A DNA stretch of 31,094 bases from Macrocybe gigantea (lineage: Eukaryota > Basidiomycota > Agaricomycetes > Agaricales > Callistosporiaceae), in contig SJRY01000093.1 in NCBI GenBank assembly GCA_011319805.1, forward strand, positions 1 to 31,094. Reading direction: 5' to 3'. Shown here piece by piece: positions 1 through 12,000 of the stretch (position 1 is its first letter; the number at the start of each line of letters is the position of its first letter). A program made the translations under genes and the position numbers. The notes beneath the pieces are model-generated. The model made no database searches. It was given only the letters and a program-made list of their open reading frames with translations, and was not told the DNA's origin.

Positions 1-1146
1 GACGCACTCAGATTGAATCCTCATTCGCCCGACATCCTCGCCGCTCGAGGTCTCGTGCTATTCCTTGGAGGCAAACTGCCACAAGCTTTACAGCATTTGG
101 CTTCTGCTCTTCGTCTGGATCCAGGCCACGAAGGCGCCCGGTTGTTGCGGATACGAGTAAAGGATATTGAGAAGCTGAAAGAGGAGGGTAACATCGCATT
201 CAAGTCTGGCAGGTTGCAAGAGGCGGTGGATAAATACACAGAGGCATTGGACGTAAGGCATAGCATGCGACTCGTCATCCCTTTTGATGTCTAAATGGTT
301 CTTGTCGTAGAAAATAGGCGATGCCGAAGAAGAGGGAGGCGGAGGTCAGATTCGTGCGACGCTGCTTTCGAATAGGGCAACGACGTCGGTCAAGGTGAAT
401 TTAAGCGATTTATGGTATTCACACCGGCTCTTGCTCAAGCTTTTATATCAAGCTTGGCCGACACGAAGAAGCGCTAACGGATACAGAAGCTTCTTTGGCG
501 CTTGTCCCGACGTCCTTCAAGGCTTTGAGGACGCGTGCGCGGATCAATCTACATTTGGAAAAGTTCGATGCGGCTGTGGCGGACTTCCATTCCGCGATAG
601 AGCAAGCCGGCGTCGAAGGGAGCGACGCAGACGTCCGCGCTTTGAAGGGCGAGCTCAAAAAGGCGGAGGTGGCGTTGAAGAGGAGCAAGGCGAAAGACTA
701 TTACAAGATCCTCGGCGTGTCGCGGGAATGCACGGAGTTGGAGATCAAGAAGGCGTACAGACGGGAGAGTCTGAAGCACCATCCGGACAAGGTAGCGTCG
801 ATTTCATTCGATTTCGTGTTTTGCGCCGTTATTTTGGCCTGACGTATACGCAAATCTGCAGGGCGGTGACGAGGAGAAGTTCAAGCTGGTGGTGGAGGCC
901 CACGCGGTGCTGTCGGATCCGCAGCGTCGGTCGCGGTACGACATGGGCGAGGACGAGGACGGCTCTTCGTCCGGCATGGGTGGCATGGGCGGCATGGGAG
1001 GCATGAACCAGGCGGACCTAGCGGAACTCTTTGCGCAGTTCAATGGCGGAGGGTTTGGCGGATTCGGTGGCGGATTCCCTGGAGGCGCGTATTCGTCTCG
1101 TGGCGGCGGCGGTCGCCGTGGTTTCTCGCATGACTTTGCGTTCTGA
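1..1146 (+). CDS. TPR and J-domain co-chaperone (DNAJC7/TPR2-like), 5' end outside window
   Basis: Exons 1-252, 311-394, 453-791 and 862-1146 join in frame to a TGA stop; the start codon lies upstream of the window. The visible 320 residues begin with TPR helices (motifs [20 protein letters not shown] and [20 protein letters not shown]), then a J domain ([10 protein letters not shown], the HPD tripeptide in KHHPDK, and [11 protein letters not shown]), and a Gly/Met/Phe-rich C-terminus. This order is that of DNAJC7-type co-chaperones, which bind Hsp70/Hsp90 through TPRs and stimulate Hsp70 ATPase through the J domain in the cytosol (family knowledge). Introns of 58, 58 and 70 nt have GT-AG ends. 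Intron 3 sits just after HPD. No frame damage is seen in this part. Confidence 0.9.
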
Positions 1147-1523
1147 GCGTTGCCCTCAACCGTTTTCTTTACGTGTTCCATTCGTCCCCCCATTCATCTG
1201 TTCCAGACATCCATCCCTTTGCGTTTCGATTTCCTGCCCCGTTGCTCCACCTGTGTAAAGGACCGCTGACCTGCATCGCTTTATGGAACGTCCGTTCTTG
1301 TCATCCCGCTTTCATTTTGCATATATTGTATCTCAGTTCGTGAATTAAGAATTCACCAGACTCCAGAGACTGCCTCGTTGCTTTTGCAGAATGATGCTTT
1401 CCGCCTGTTTGTCAAATGCGTAGGAGCGATATGTAGTCACATTAAATTATCACAAGCAGATTACAAAAATATAGATGCCATGCGCAAGGTGCGATGGGCT
1501 TGAATTATCTATTATGAACGCCG
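1147..1523. other. Intergenic spacer between convergent genes
   Basis: About 380 nt separating the 3' ends of the J-domain gene (+) and the lipase (-). It is presumably 3' UTR sequence for both. I see no ORF with family resemblance and no RNA gene. Confidence 0.6.
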
Positions 1524-2958
1524 TCAGACGGTGCAGGACAAGGCGCCGATGGTGATGTTTTGGAAATAGGGTCCTGACGGAAAATGAGAAACGCCCTCAG
1601 AAAAAGAGATTTGAGCGTGCCTGCATGATCGTTCACGTTGAGGTCATCAATGGTGTTTGCGTCCGAGCATTTCTTCAGGATCATGAGCATTGAGGTTTAC
1701 GCAAATGAGGAAATAATTACGGTGTTCTCTTCTCCCTGGCATGCAACAACATCGGTGGCGTTTCCGTTAGAGTCGACCGCATTGATGTGCACTTCCCCAG
1801 CGGGATGCTTGTACCCCAAGCGTCGAGGGGGAACGTTCGGGACCGGGTCGTGCTGGTTCGTGATATAGGTAAAGTTTTTGCCCATCTGGCATATGACGAG
1901 ACATGCGGTCAGTTCTGAAAACTGCAAAGTGCTGGGGAGAAGGACAGGTACCAGCTTTTCTACGTAATTGGCCCACGCTTGGTCGCCAACCCGAGGGAGG
2001 CCAAAGACGGTTGCGGTGATGGCAATAGATCTGTTGAGCGCTGCCGAGGTACATCGTGTCCAAACTCGCCACCGCGGCACCTGAATTGGTGCAAATGTTA
2101 GTTCTTATTGGGACAAGTATCAAGGCTTATGACCTAAAGAATGGCCCACGACTAATACCTTGCTGGCATTTTTACTCTGGAGTCCTGAATGGACTGTCGA
2201 AAGGACGATGTCGGCCGTCTGTTCAAAGGTCTTCTGGAAGCCCTTGTGCACCTGGATACGTGTTCCTGTCAAAAAAAAAGAAAGAAAAAGAGAACTAGAA
2301 CGGAAATTCAAATTCCTCATAGAAATACGGTGCGGTACCGTTCGTGTTGTTGAAACGGGTGGTATTCAAATCTACGAGTTCGAGTTGTACATCGTTCAGG
2401 AGTGACACGCTAAAGCAGTGATCAGGATCTGCTATGAGAATACAGTTCTGTGACAACTGACAGGTTGCTCGTATTCGTCCCTTGGTGAGCGACGACGATC
2501 GACTGGCTGCTGTTGTCATAGGCAATATAGACTTGAAAATACAATCAATAAGTCTATTCCGATGGTATCGAGGGAAAGAGTTACAATTTGGTATCGCGCA
2601 TTGTCTGGAATACGATGTCATGGATACGTCTGGCCATGACAAGACTTTACACTTACTTCCGCCGGCGACGAAGACTCACTTGTCCTCCCAGTGCGTCGCA
2701 AGGTGCTCCACATTGCATGCTTTTGACCGCTGCATTCGAGCAAAAAGACACTCGAACCAGCTCCAGAGGGCGGACATAGTGGGCCGTTATGTTATCCTGA
2801 GACACAGGAAATGTCGTCGAATTTTGTGGTCCCTGATCGGCAGAGTGCGGCATGTCGAAAGCCTCGGGGGGCAGGGCATCGACGAGCGCAAGCAAGGTCG
2901 AAATTAAGAAGACCGTGAAGACGAAGTTCCTGGTCCACATTGGTCCAAACATTGTCAT
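1524..2958 (-). CDS. Secreted class 3 lipase, nine exons, one frameshift
   Basis: Exons in coding order: 2958-2657, 2604-2585, 2531-2462, 2409-2339, 2265-2134, 2080-1952, 1885-1721, 1672-1621, 1573-1524. The N-terminus has a hydrophobic signal segment (VFTVFLISTLLALVDA) followed by Cys-containing mature sequence. Family landmarks in order: YIAYDNSSQSIVVAHQGT, IQVHKGF, the nucleophile elbow VVGHSLG, VFGLPRVGDQAW, the catalytic-Asp region NQHDPVPNVPP, and the catalytic-His region NDHAGPYF. These are the Ser-Asp-His triad positions of fungal triacylglycerol lipases. The exon sum is 991 nt (3n+1). Frames on the two sides of about 2036-2046 (MYL / ALNRSIAI) differ by one base, so the gene is frameshifted or the sequence has an error. 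The last intron (1574-1620) begins with GC rather than GT. Start choice among three nearby Met codons (2958, 2952, 2940) is uncertain. Confidence 0.82.
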
Positions 2959-4253
2959 GTCAGAGCTTGGCCTTTATCCTGTGCGGATGTATTGACGCTG
3001 ACGAAAACCGAGTCGAGTAACAAAAATGCGGAAGCGAGGCAATCCGGCTCTGTTGACCACCAAGACGGGACGGAAAGCGGAGCAATGGTTCTGTAATCGG
3101 AAGTACCTCAAACTTCTCAGCGCCCTAGTGTTGCCGAGTCTGACCTTGCCTTTATTTTTTGGTATCGATGGCTTTGAGCGAGCTGCAATGTGCCGGCCAG
3201 TTGACAAGAACAATCCGCAGCGTCGCAGGATGGCACTGTCGCGAGAAAGTATGACGAAAACAATTCAATTGGTCATGCGAGGGTTCGGCTGTCTGACCAG
3301 GATTTCAAATTCCACCTAAAAGTCGATCTAATGGCGAAAGACCGCCGAAGAGGGAATCCTGACCAAGCCTTCGAGTCCAATCCGACGTAATAAACGTACT
3401 GTACAGTTTGAAATACAGCTTATCCAGTGCTGCGCGTCATGCTCCTTTTTATGGCCATAACCTCGAAGATCAGTATTAGTCCTGCCGGAGTCAGGACCTA
3501 AGAACAGAAGAACGGAGTGCGTTGCGTACCTTGTCATTGAGATTTGGATTGTTGACAATGCCTCTGATCAGAACGGAGGAGATTCGCATAGCAAAAGGAA
3601 GCGTCGCAACAAATCCGACAAGACACGGAAGGGAGAGGCAATAACCGATGGTGCACAGCCACTCGGGATCCCGAAGTTCAGTGACATTCTGTAGCGACAA
3701 AAGCATACATCAGATATCGTATGTTGCGGAATGGGTTATCAACGAGCGTAGTTGAATTAACTAAACGACTCGTTCAATGGTGATGTGTGTGACATATTTT
3801 GACATTGAAGATGGCTGACCTGAATAAAAGGAACCGGAGCTCGCAAAACTGCTGACGAGCAGATGGTCGAGGTCGTCGGATGCTCCAATCACTCGGGCAT
3901 GACAGCATTTTCGCACTTTCGTGTACAATAATAAAAGCTGAGGCGCAGTGAGTACCAAGCCGCTAACCCTGACGGAGTCAAAGGACGCTTGAGGAAATGT
4001 TAAAATGCCGTTTCCCTGTTCCGGAATGTGGAGTGGCGTCTACGCGGTGCCTGCAGCCTGAATTGAAAGAAGAAAATTGCCATGCTAATGATGGTGGACA
4101 ATATGCATGGAACAGACATATTTCGTGATTTTGAATGGTAATTTACATTGAAGAGACAGACCTTCACTGCTCGACAGATAGAGAATAAAAATGCACTGAA
4201 AATAAGTCCAACCAGGTTCTACTCGGCAGTTGTCGCGAATGAGGGGTAGACGT
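2959..4253. other. Intergenic region, possible small unrecognised spliced ORF on minus strand
   Basis: No recognised gene. On the minus strand an open stretch at about 3706-3540 reads NVTELRDPEWLCTIGYCLSL followed by a hydrophobic run and NNPNLNDK. It is bounded upstream by an acceptor-like ctacag (about 3690) and downstream by a gtacgc donor. An upstream open stretch at 3958-3830 could be another exon. The hydrophobic run would make a membrane segment, but I could not join these into a complete gene and do not recognise a family. The rest of the interval holds only short frames. Confidence 0.25.
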
Positions 4254-6957
4254 TCACTGCTGGTCTGGAGGAAGGCTTTGATAGATCGGGCACAGATCTA
4301 ACCACGACTGTTTGATGATCACGGATTGAGGCCCGCTGATCTGATCAGTCGGTGCTTCGCTGAACACGACAGCTAAGCCGGCCTCGAGATGCCAATCTGT
4401 CAACGGTCGGTCAATTTCGCCTAGAACGTGAGCGTGAGATCGAGAATACAAGCGCACCGATGTCTGACATTGGGATAATCACGACAATGATCAGAGAGTT
4501 GCTCGAAGATTTAGCTCTACGACGTACGACAATGCAAGAACCTGGTGGATGATTGTGAATGACTTGGGAGGAAAGCGAGGAATTACGCTAAGCTCACCAT
4601 GGGCCGGGATTATCCGTCTTGAAGCGAATGATTACCATGGAACCTGGCTGAGGTCAGAGAAGCCCTAAGTCGGTAGAGTGCTCATCTATACCTCCCACGC
4701 CAACGACGTCCCGACGTGGCGGATTAGCATAGTTGACCCCACTCATTCCTTGGATAATGTCGAATGCATGGCCGTGGAGACTATCACATAATGAGTGACA
4801 ACGGCGAGTAACGAAGCGACACGAAAACTCACTGGAATGGGCTACGAAAAAGGCCCGGAAATATCAGCGTCCCTTTTTGCATAAAGAATTTCCTTGGTCT
4901 ACGCACTGGACATGTCCTACGAAACCGTTGAGCTAAAGAGATACAAAAATGAGGATGGGTATATCCTACCATTGGCGGAGCCATGAATCTGGAGCTCTAT
5001 GACCTTGTTCTTCTCCAGGACGAAGGTATGTTCTGACGGAGTGAAGTCGCTTTCAGTCAAGAAGCTGTTAGCGATGACATTGAGCAAAGTAGGCAGATCA
5101 GGAGGTTCATAGCGAATTCCATTTATAGTCCACTGCACTCGCATCAAGAGCATGCACCATGGTTATCTTAAGGGACGTACCTCTGTTTGGCCGTTGAAAC
5201 CATGACCGAATTGCAAATCTATCACTCTATCAGCAGGAGCGCTGCCCCCAGGTGCGCCAGGGTTTTCAAGAGGATGAAGGAGAGATTCATCGAGTAGTGT
5301 TCCACCAGACGATGGGGCGAGGCTCGAGCTCGGTTCCCCAGACGAGGCTCCTTCGTAATGCAACACTGCGAAAACATTCTGCGTATCCACTGGTAAATGA
5401 GGGTCAGCATGCGAACAGACGACACCTTGAAACACGAACAGTTCGTATTATCCGAAGAATGCTGTAGTTCCATTGGCGCTCGAACCCAGTAATTGTCGAC
5501 TGGCTGGTTAGCCGCGACAACAACCGAGTAACGTTGAGCAGCATAGATGTCGAATTGATCAACAGTCAAAGGGACGTGGTTGATACCGTCGACCTATAAA
5601 CGCCAAAGGAGTTGGATTACTGACGGCCGTCTGTATCAGTGAACAACAACATACCTCAATTATCGTCATTCTATGGCCATCGATGGAGAATCTAAACCCT
5701 GAGTAGGCGGAGAGGTTGACAACGCGGAAGCGGTAGCGTTTTCCTTGAACCACGTTGATGCGAGCACGGGCCACGGCGGGGCCGCCGTTGTACCTGCCGA
5801 TGCCATTGATCAATCCTGAGTCAGGAACCTTGGCTCATAAGTTCAGATTTGGCCTGCAATGCTCAACAAGGATGCTTACCGGCTCAGCCGTGGTTCCATT
5901 CAGGAAATTTTCTCCGAGGATAGGAGCAGCCTTTGTCGAACGTCAGCGTTGCGCGATCGCGACGAAGCAAGTATGGGCATACTTGGTGGTACCAGTCCGC
6001 CAGTGTAATGACGGTATTCACATCATCGACGTCGTACAAGCTCTTGTGAGGATCGTTCGGATCTAAGGCTTTGTCAGTTCTGGGAAAAAATTAGCGGCAA
6101 ATAGTTTGCATACCGTAAACCACAAGGGCTCTATAGCGACATACAGTAAGTAAGTCAAAAGGCACGATTTTAACGCTTGACTTTCACACTCACCCACGAA
6201 GACCATCGACATACTGCGAAGAAAGATGACTACGAAAAAAGACGATTAAAAATCCTGCAAGCGGAACATAAATACGTTCCTACCTGTGGTACCTGTAATC
6301 GAATGCTCAGTCAGTCAACCGTTCCAATAGAAACGAGTAAACTGGACATTATTACCAGAAAGTACCAGCCTGACCATTGAGCGGTACTGCGGAACATGTT
6401 AGTCATTTATCATAAGAAGAGAGAATGGTACTCCTTACTGTCATATGTATATGAATGGCCCGGAGAAATGGGACACTGGTTGACGAAGGCAGCTGATCAA
6501 GTCCAGAATAAGTTCGAGTGCATTCGGAATATGAGACAGGAACACGTACGCCCATCTTCAGATGCGGTTCTGGCTTGGAACTGCCAAGATGGTGTCAGAT
6601 ATGCTAGAATCCACGAAACTGGAATGACGGACGAACCAATCCGTGCCAATGGATGCTGGTGCTCCGCCTGCAGAACTGAAACCATGTTAGACCTAATATG
6701 CTGAGTATGGCAGAGTCGCTACCTCATTGTCGGATCGGTTAGCTGGTTGTTGGCGGTGATATGGAGAGTATCCGTCTTCTGGGCTTGGATCAGCGTTCCT
6801 GGGTATATTCCATTGACTAGTATGCTAGAACGCGTGAAGCCATCCGGTGCAATGTTCGAATTGGCGATGTTGAAATTGATATTAACGTCGCCCCACTGAC
6901 GAGCCACGGTACTAGGACCAAAAAAGAGCAGAGAGATCGAAAAGCAGGTCGAATCAT
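4254..6957 (-). CDS. Laccase (multicopper oxidase), 21 exons, one frameshift near signal peptide
   Basis: Exons in coding order: 6957-6723, 6667-6637, 6580-6550, 6492-6439, 6386-6356, 6292-6284, 6229-6194, 6130-6114, 6062-5983, 5930-5880, 5828-5655, 5593-5440, 5389-5181, 5132-4970, 4916-4907, 4841-4833, 4780-4692, 4643-4598, 4541-4528, 4463-4458, 4396-4254. All four laccase copper motifs assemble: [33 protein letters not shown]; and [12 protein letters not shown]. The last puts Leu at the type 1 axial position. The protein would be a secreted p-diphenol:oxygen oxidoreductase of about 530 aa, normal for fungal laccases. The start at 6957 is chosen because it opens a good signal peptide ([13 protein letters not shown]) 49 nt below a TATA box. 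From there the exon sum is 1592 nt (3n+2): the mature frame ([19 protein letters not shown]) is one base off, near GGGG at 6891-6894. Several exons are microexons (6, 9, 9 and 10 nt) supported only by motif continuity. Confidence 0.88.
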
Positions 6958-6998
6958 CCTGTAAGCAAGATGCTGAGCTGTGGAAGAATTGGAGTGAG

Positions 6999-7006
6999 CT
7001 TTTATA
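6999..7006 (-). promoter_or_regulatory. TATA box of the laccase gene
   Basis: TATAAAAG on the minus strand, 49 nt upstream of the chosen laccase ATG at 6957. The spacing allows a transcription start about 20 nt before the ATG, and is part of the argument for that start. Confidence 0.55.
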
Positions 7007-8481
7007 GCAGAAATACCCTGAATTTTTATCACTTAAGGATGGTCGCCATTGGGCACTCACTCGACAAGAATGACATATCGCCATTAGGACCACATTGAAA
7101 CTCGAGTGGAGTGGGGAAAGAAATAGAATCTGAAATTTCACAAAAACGCTGCCGGCCTGTTACGACTGCCAACAGACCCCATCAGTAAGATGCCCGAGCA
7201 AAGAACATTTGCGCCCGTGATCGTAACGGATGGGACTTCATGCCTTATCCATCGTTGAGCCTTTTGTTCCCTCCCAATCTCATTGGTTCAAGATTGACCT
7301 TAAAAAGGTGAAAGATTTGCTGTAAAATTTTTCATGGAAAGGTGTATGAATGGCCCAGAAACTTGCTAATTGACATCCGTAAATGGGGGAGAGGAAGAGC
7401 TGCCAAAAGGCAAAAGAACGGCTCACCAGTCACTAAGGTATACTCAAATCTATTGCGTTAACTACCCCAGTGACCCGGAATTGACACCTAGGCCCAAAGA
7501 TCAAGACTGTCTGAGAGTTCTAATGGCACACATGGTTGTTGCAGTCTGGTATCGACAGGAAGCACGTCTCAGATGCATCCCAGAAGGAAAAAAAAGCAGG
7601 AACAGAGAAATTCCGTGAACCCCGGAGTGAAAGGAAAGCCAATTATCGCCCAAAATGTAGCCGCGCACATCTTGTGATCAAGCAGAAGAGGCAGGAAGAG
7701 GTTGAGCGAGTGCAGCACTGTCTTCCATAAGTCCACGCCAAATGTGCGGCGACTCCTTGAAATGTGTGTGGCAATGTGGCAACCACGACTAAAAGCCTCC
7801 GAGGACCAAGAGTAAATCCCACAGAACCAATACCCTCGCCGAGGGTCAAGTAGATTAAGCTGCGACTTCGCGTTGTCAGACTTTGGGCAAGCGGTAGATG
7901 TTGGAAAAGAAGAAATGCTACATTTGGCAGTTGTGTTGACGGCGTAGTCAACAACACCAAAGTGCAAACCATCCAAACTCCAATGATTTCAGCTATTGGC
8001 TACGGTATGGCCATCCTATTATCGCCGGATTCATGATTGACAAACATGATCACAGATAGCACCTCCACCCAATGATAACCGGTGCATTGTCGCATCAGTC
8101 TTCTCATGTCAAGCGGCTAACATCGACTATGGTGTCATTTAATTTGAACCCAGGTTGATAATGTCTATTCCTCAATTCGCATTTCTGAGGCAAATTTGCC
8201 ATGCGGTCTGTTTATGGGACTTCTTGCCAAGCCAAGCCTGACCCCTCAAGGTCCATTCAGGTTTTGTAGCTGATAACATTGACGGTTCTTTCAATCAAGG
8301 GCCTCTTTGATCGAATTCTATCCAGACAAGGCGATACCCATCCTTATAAACCCATAATGACGGGAAACGCCAAGAAATGAAGCTCGATTGTCATGAGGTT
8401 GCCTCGGTGACTTTGCATATCTTCAAAGACAATCCTCGGTCGATTCCCCTGACTGCTTGTGAAAATTGGTTCAAATACTTA
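7007..8481. other. Laccase upstream region, no gene recognised
   Basis: About 1.5 kb between the laccase promoter and the retroelement. Two overlapping minus-strand open frames near 7569-7976 are Ser/Thr/Leu-rich with no recognised motif, and no intron model improves them. Nothing else supportable was seen. Confidence 0.5.
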
Positions 8482-8486
8482 CAGCT
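8482..8486. repeat. Target-site duplication CAGCT (left copy)
   Basis: CAGCT lies directly before the TG that starts the left LTR and recurs at 15577-15581 directly after the CA that ends the right LTR. A 5-bp duplication is typical of Ty3/gypsy integration. Confidence 0.9.
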
Positions 8487-8899
8487 TGCTATGCAAAACT
8501 AAGTCTGCACGCAGGTCACTCTAACTCTTAAGGGTGAGAGGCGGGGATAAGGATGCTATTTCTAGCCAGCTCGAAGCTGGATTCTACTAGGTACAATTTA
8601 GGTATTTATATGTTATGACTACCGAGCACAGACCACAACTATGCTAGCCTCATGCTACATGAAACCCTAAACCCTTGTCTGCATGAGTAAGGATCCAACT
8701 GCACTCCATGTGTTGTCTTGCAGATACTGTGCAATAACCCTTTACCCTGACTAACACTGACATGTCGTTATCGGAGGGTTTTCTCATGTCGTCACATTGT
8801 ATTGTGCTCATCACATCACGGTTCCTGTCACATGTTTGTCATGTGGCTTTTGAGTCACGTGCCCATCGTCAAGATAATGATTAGCCTAAAATCGTAACA
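8487..8899 (-). repeat. Left LTR (3' LTR of the minus-strand element)
   Basis: 413 bp, TGCTATGC...CGTAACA, same length as the right copy with no indel between them. It carries the same TATAAATA and AGCTTCGAGCT block on the minus strand as the 5' LTR. Confidence 0.93.
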
Positions 8900-8914
8900 T
8901 TACCCCCCTCTTAA
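8900..8914 (-). other. Polypurine tract
   Basis: On the minus strand TTAAGAGGGGGGTAA abuts the 3' LTR start (TGTTACG). This is the expected site for plus-strand DNA priming in an LTR retrotransposon. Confidence 0.8.
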
Positions 8915-9011
8915 GGATTGCGTCCTCACAATCATATTCTTCTTCTTTATCATTCTCCTAGTTCTTTTGGCGCTCGTCCTCACCTACGATTTTTTAGTTC
9001 CGACGCTGTTG

Positions 9012-12000
9012 CTACACCTGCCAGGCTGCGTCCAAGCGGTCTTCGACTTCACTCGGGTCCAACATCCAGCCAGTAAGGGTCTTCTTCCTTGGGAGCGTCT
9101 TCATTTGTTGATCACGTGGACAGACCCAGACTTCATCAGCCGTGTGGTCGAACAAGACCTTCGGCGATTGGGTCTGATGGAAGCGGGTGCGTACTACCTT
9201 TCTCGGTGCAGGTCGGGGCGGGAGTTGACATTGTCCTTTTTCTAGGGATGGCACCTCGGGGTTCTCGCGATGAAATTTCATGACCGCATCCGGTGCATCT
9301 ACGTTAATGTTTTCGGCGGGTTCCCAGGTGGCATCCTCGAGGGGGTATCCCTTCCAATGTATTCTGTACTGTAATTTTCCTCTATTCCATCGAGAATTTA
9401 TTACAGTCTCTACTTCGTATCATTTCTCTCCTTCCACGATGATGGGAGGAGGCTATTTAAGAATTGTTATTGCTTTCTGTCACGGAAATGCCAGTGCTGT
9501 GTATGGGGTTCAGATTCATTTCGGATGGGGTGAATTCTCCAATGTTCCAGTAGCTCGAGTTCATAAGCCGATTCTCCAATTCGCCATTTGACTTTGAATG
9601 GACCAAACCGCTTGTCATTAAGTTTGTCAGTCAGCTGGTTGGTTGTGATGTTTGTTCCTTCCAGCCAGACCTGATCACCTTCATGGTATTCTCGGGCGGG
9701 TTTCTGTTTTCGGTCATAGGTCTGTTTCATCGTTTCTGCAGCTTTCAACAAGGAGGTTTCGGCTTTGGTCCGAATTTCTTTCATCATCTCGGTGAACTCC
9801 TCAGCAGTCTGCGACTTAGCGTTATGCTTCAGAGGTTCTTTTCTGGTGTACAGATGTCGCCCGTGGTTCAAGTAAAATGGGGAATATCCGGTCACCGAGT
9901 GAATTTGATTATTATAAGAGAATTCGGCCATAGGTAGCCAGACTGCCCAGTCAGTTTGCTAATAATTCACAAAGAGTTTCAGGTATTGTTCGAGTTCCTG
10001 GTTGACTCGTTCCATTTGTCTGTCAGTCTGTGGATGATACGGCGTCGAAGGAGCTCCTTTGATTCCCAAAAGCATATAGAGGTCGGTCATGAATGCGGAG
10101 ATGAATTGTCCTCCTCTGTCACTAATAACCTTCTTTGGGAGTCCGTGACTCGAGAATATGGTGTCACGTAGATTGCGAGCGACTCCTTCTGCTGTGATTT
10201 CCATATTGACTGGTATGAACTTGGCTCCTTTTGTGAACCGGTCTACTGTCACCATTACACCGTTGAATCCATGAGATTTGGGAAGTGGTCTGATGAGATC
10301 TACAGATATGATCTCCCATGGTTCCTTTGGTACCTCATTCAGATGAAGCGGGGCGTGCTTCCGATCTCTGATGATCTTTGTCCGCTGGCATTTGTCACAT
10401 CCTTTGACATACATCTTGATGTTGTTCATCATTTTGGGCCACCAGAAGTTGTGCATGATTAACTCATGCGTCTTTGTCTGTCCTGGGTGTCCCGAGATTT
10501 GATCCGAGTGATGGATTTCGATGATCCGTTCCCTTATCTTTTGGCTTTTGGGAATGTAGTACTGTTTCAACCATGTAACGATTCGGTCGTTTTCCTCCCA
10601 GCCGTGTTCACCTTCATCAAGACGTTTCTGAACTTCAGGCTCTCTTTGCTTCCAAGCCCTTTTGATCTGGTCCAGAATGTCCTGAAATTCCAGTGTTAGC
10701 GTGATTTTCGCCATGAAAATCCGGCAAAAATTCTCTGGCTTTAGGAGCACGATGTTTTCATTATCGTTCTCCCCCTTCTCATGGTCTGGTCGTCTCGACA
10801 GACTGTCTGCCTTCATCATCGATTTCCCGGGTTTGTATTCCAGAACGAAGTCATAGTCCTGGAGTTCTGAGATCCAGCGAGCTTGCCGGCGATTCAGCTT
10901 CTGAGGTTTCTGGAAATATTCGAGATTCTTATGGTCTGTCCAAATCTCGAATTTCTGTTTAGCGCTGCAGAGGTATTGGTGCCATTCCTCAAGTCCGGTC
11001 ATGATTGCAAGCATCTCTTTGTCATAGATCTCGTAGTTTCGTTCTGTCGGGTTCAATGACTTCAACATGAAAGCCACTGGTCTCCATGTACCATTGGATT
11101 GTTCCTGTGAAAGGACACCTCCAATTGCATAATTCGAGGCATCGACTTCCATTCAGAACTTTCCATCATCTCGGGGCATAGAAATGATCAGCGCTGAGCT
11201 GATCCAATTTTTTAACCCGTCAAATGCATCGTCTTGGGCCTTTCCCCATGTCCAGTTAGCTTTTCCAGTCAGTTCTGTCAAAGGTTTCGCGATCTTTGCG
11301 AATCCCTCAATGAAGCATCGGTAGAAGTTGCAAAAGCCTAAGAATTGCTGGACGTCTCTTTTACAGGTGGGTTTTGGCCATCCTTTGATGCCTTCGACCT
11401 TAACGGGGTCCATTTTAATGCTGTTTTCCGAGATGATCATTCCAAGGTATTCTACCTCCAGCTGATGAAACGAGCATTTCTCAGGTTTCAGATCAAGCTT
11501 ATTGTTCTTTAGCTTTTCCAACACATTTTGGACGAGTCATCTGTGTTCATTCAAATCTTTATTAAAGATAAGAATGTTGTCCATGTAGATGACTACATAT
11601 CCCTGATCGATTTCATCCTTAAATATCGTGTTCATCATTGTTTGGAAGGTAGCCGGTGAATTCGTCAGTCCGAAGAACATGACCAGGGGTTCGAACATTC
11701 CCCGGTTTGTCCGAAATGCGGCTTTCCATTTGTTGCCTTCTTTCATGCAGACATTGTTGTATTCCCATCGGATGTCAAGCTTCGTAAAGAACTTCGCTCC
11801 CTTGAGTTTGTCAATCAATTCTTGAATTAGGGGGAGCAGGTACTTGTTCTTTATCGTCATGTCATTTAACTTCTGGTAATCCTGTATAGGTCATAGGGAT
11901 CCGTCCTTTTTTTTAACGAAGAAGAAAGGCAAGGCCATTGGCGACTTTGACGGTCTGATTCATCCGGTGTTTAGATTTTTGTCCAAGAAGGCATTCAACT

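Noticed and set aside
4820..4970. Apparent loss of the first His of the third laccase copper motif
   Set aside because: A 10-nt exon at 4916-4907 followed by the 9-nt exon 4841-4833 restores HPFHLHGH in frame, so no lesion is needed.
6497..6685. Apparent frameshift in the laccase after HWHG
   Set aside because: Two ordinary GT-AG introns (6581-6636 and 6493-6549) give [19 protein letters not shown] in frame.
7569..7976. Minus-strand ORFs of 135 and 109 codons upstream of the laccase; one contains LTLGEGIGSV, faintly like LtrA-type membrane proteins
   Set aside because: The match is a short hydrophobic phrase only. No conserved neighbours, no sensible splice model, and composition shifts between two overlapping frames as expected by chance.
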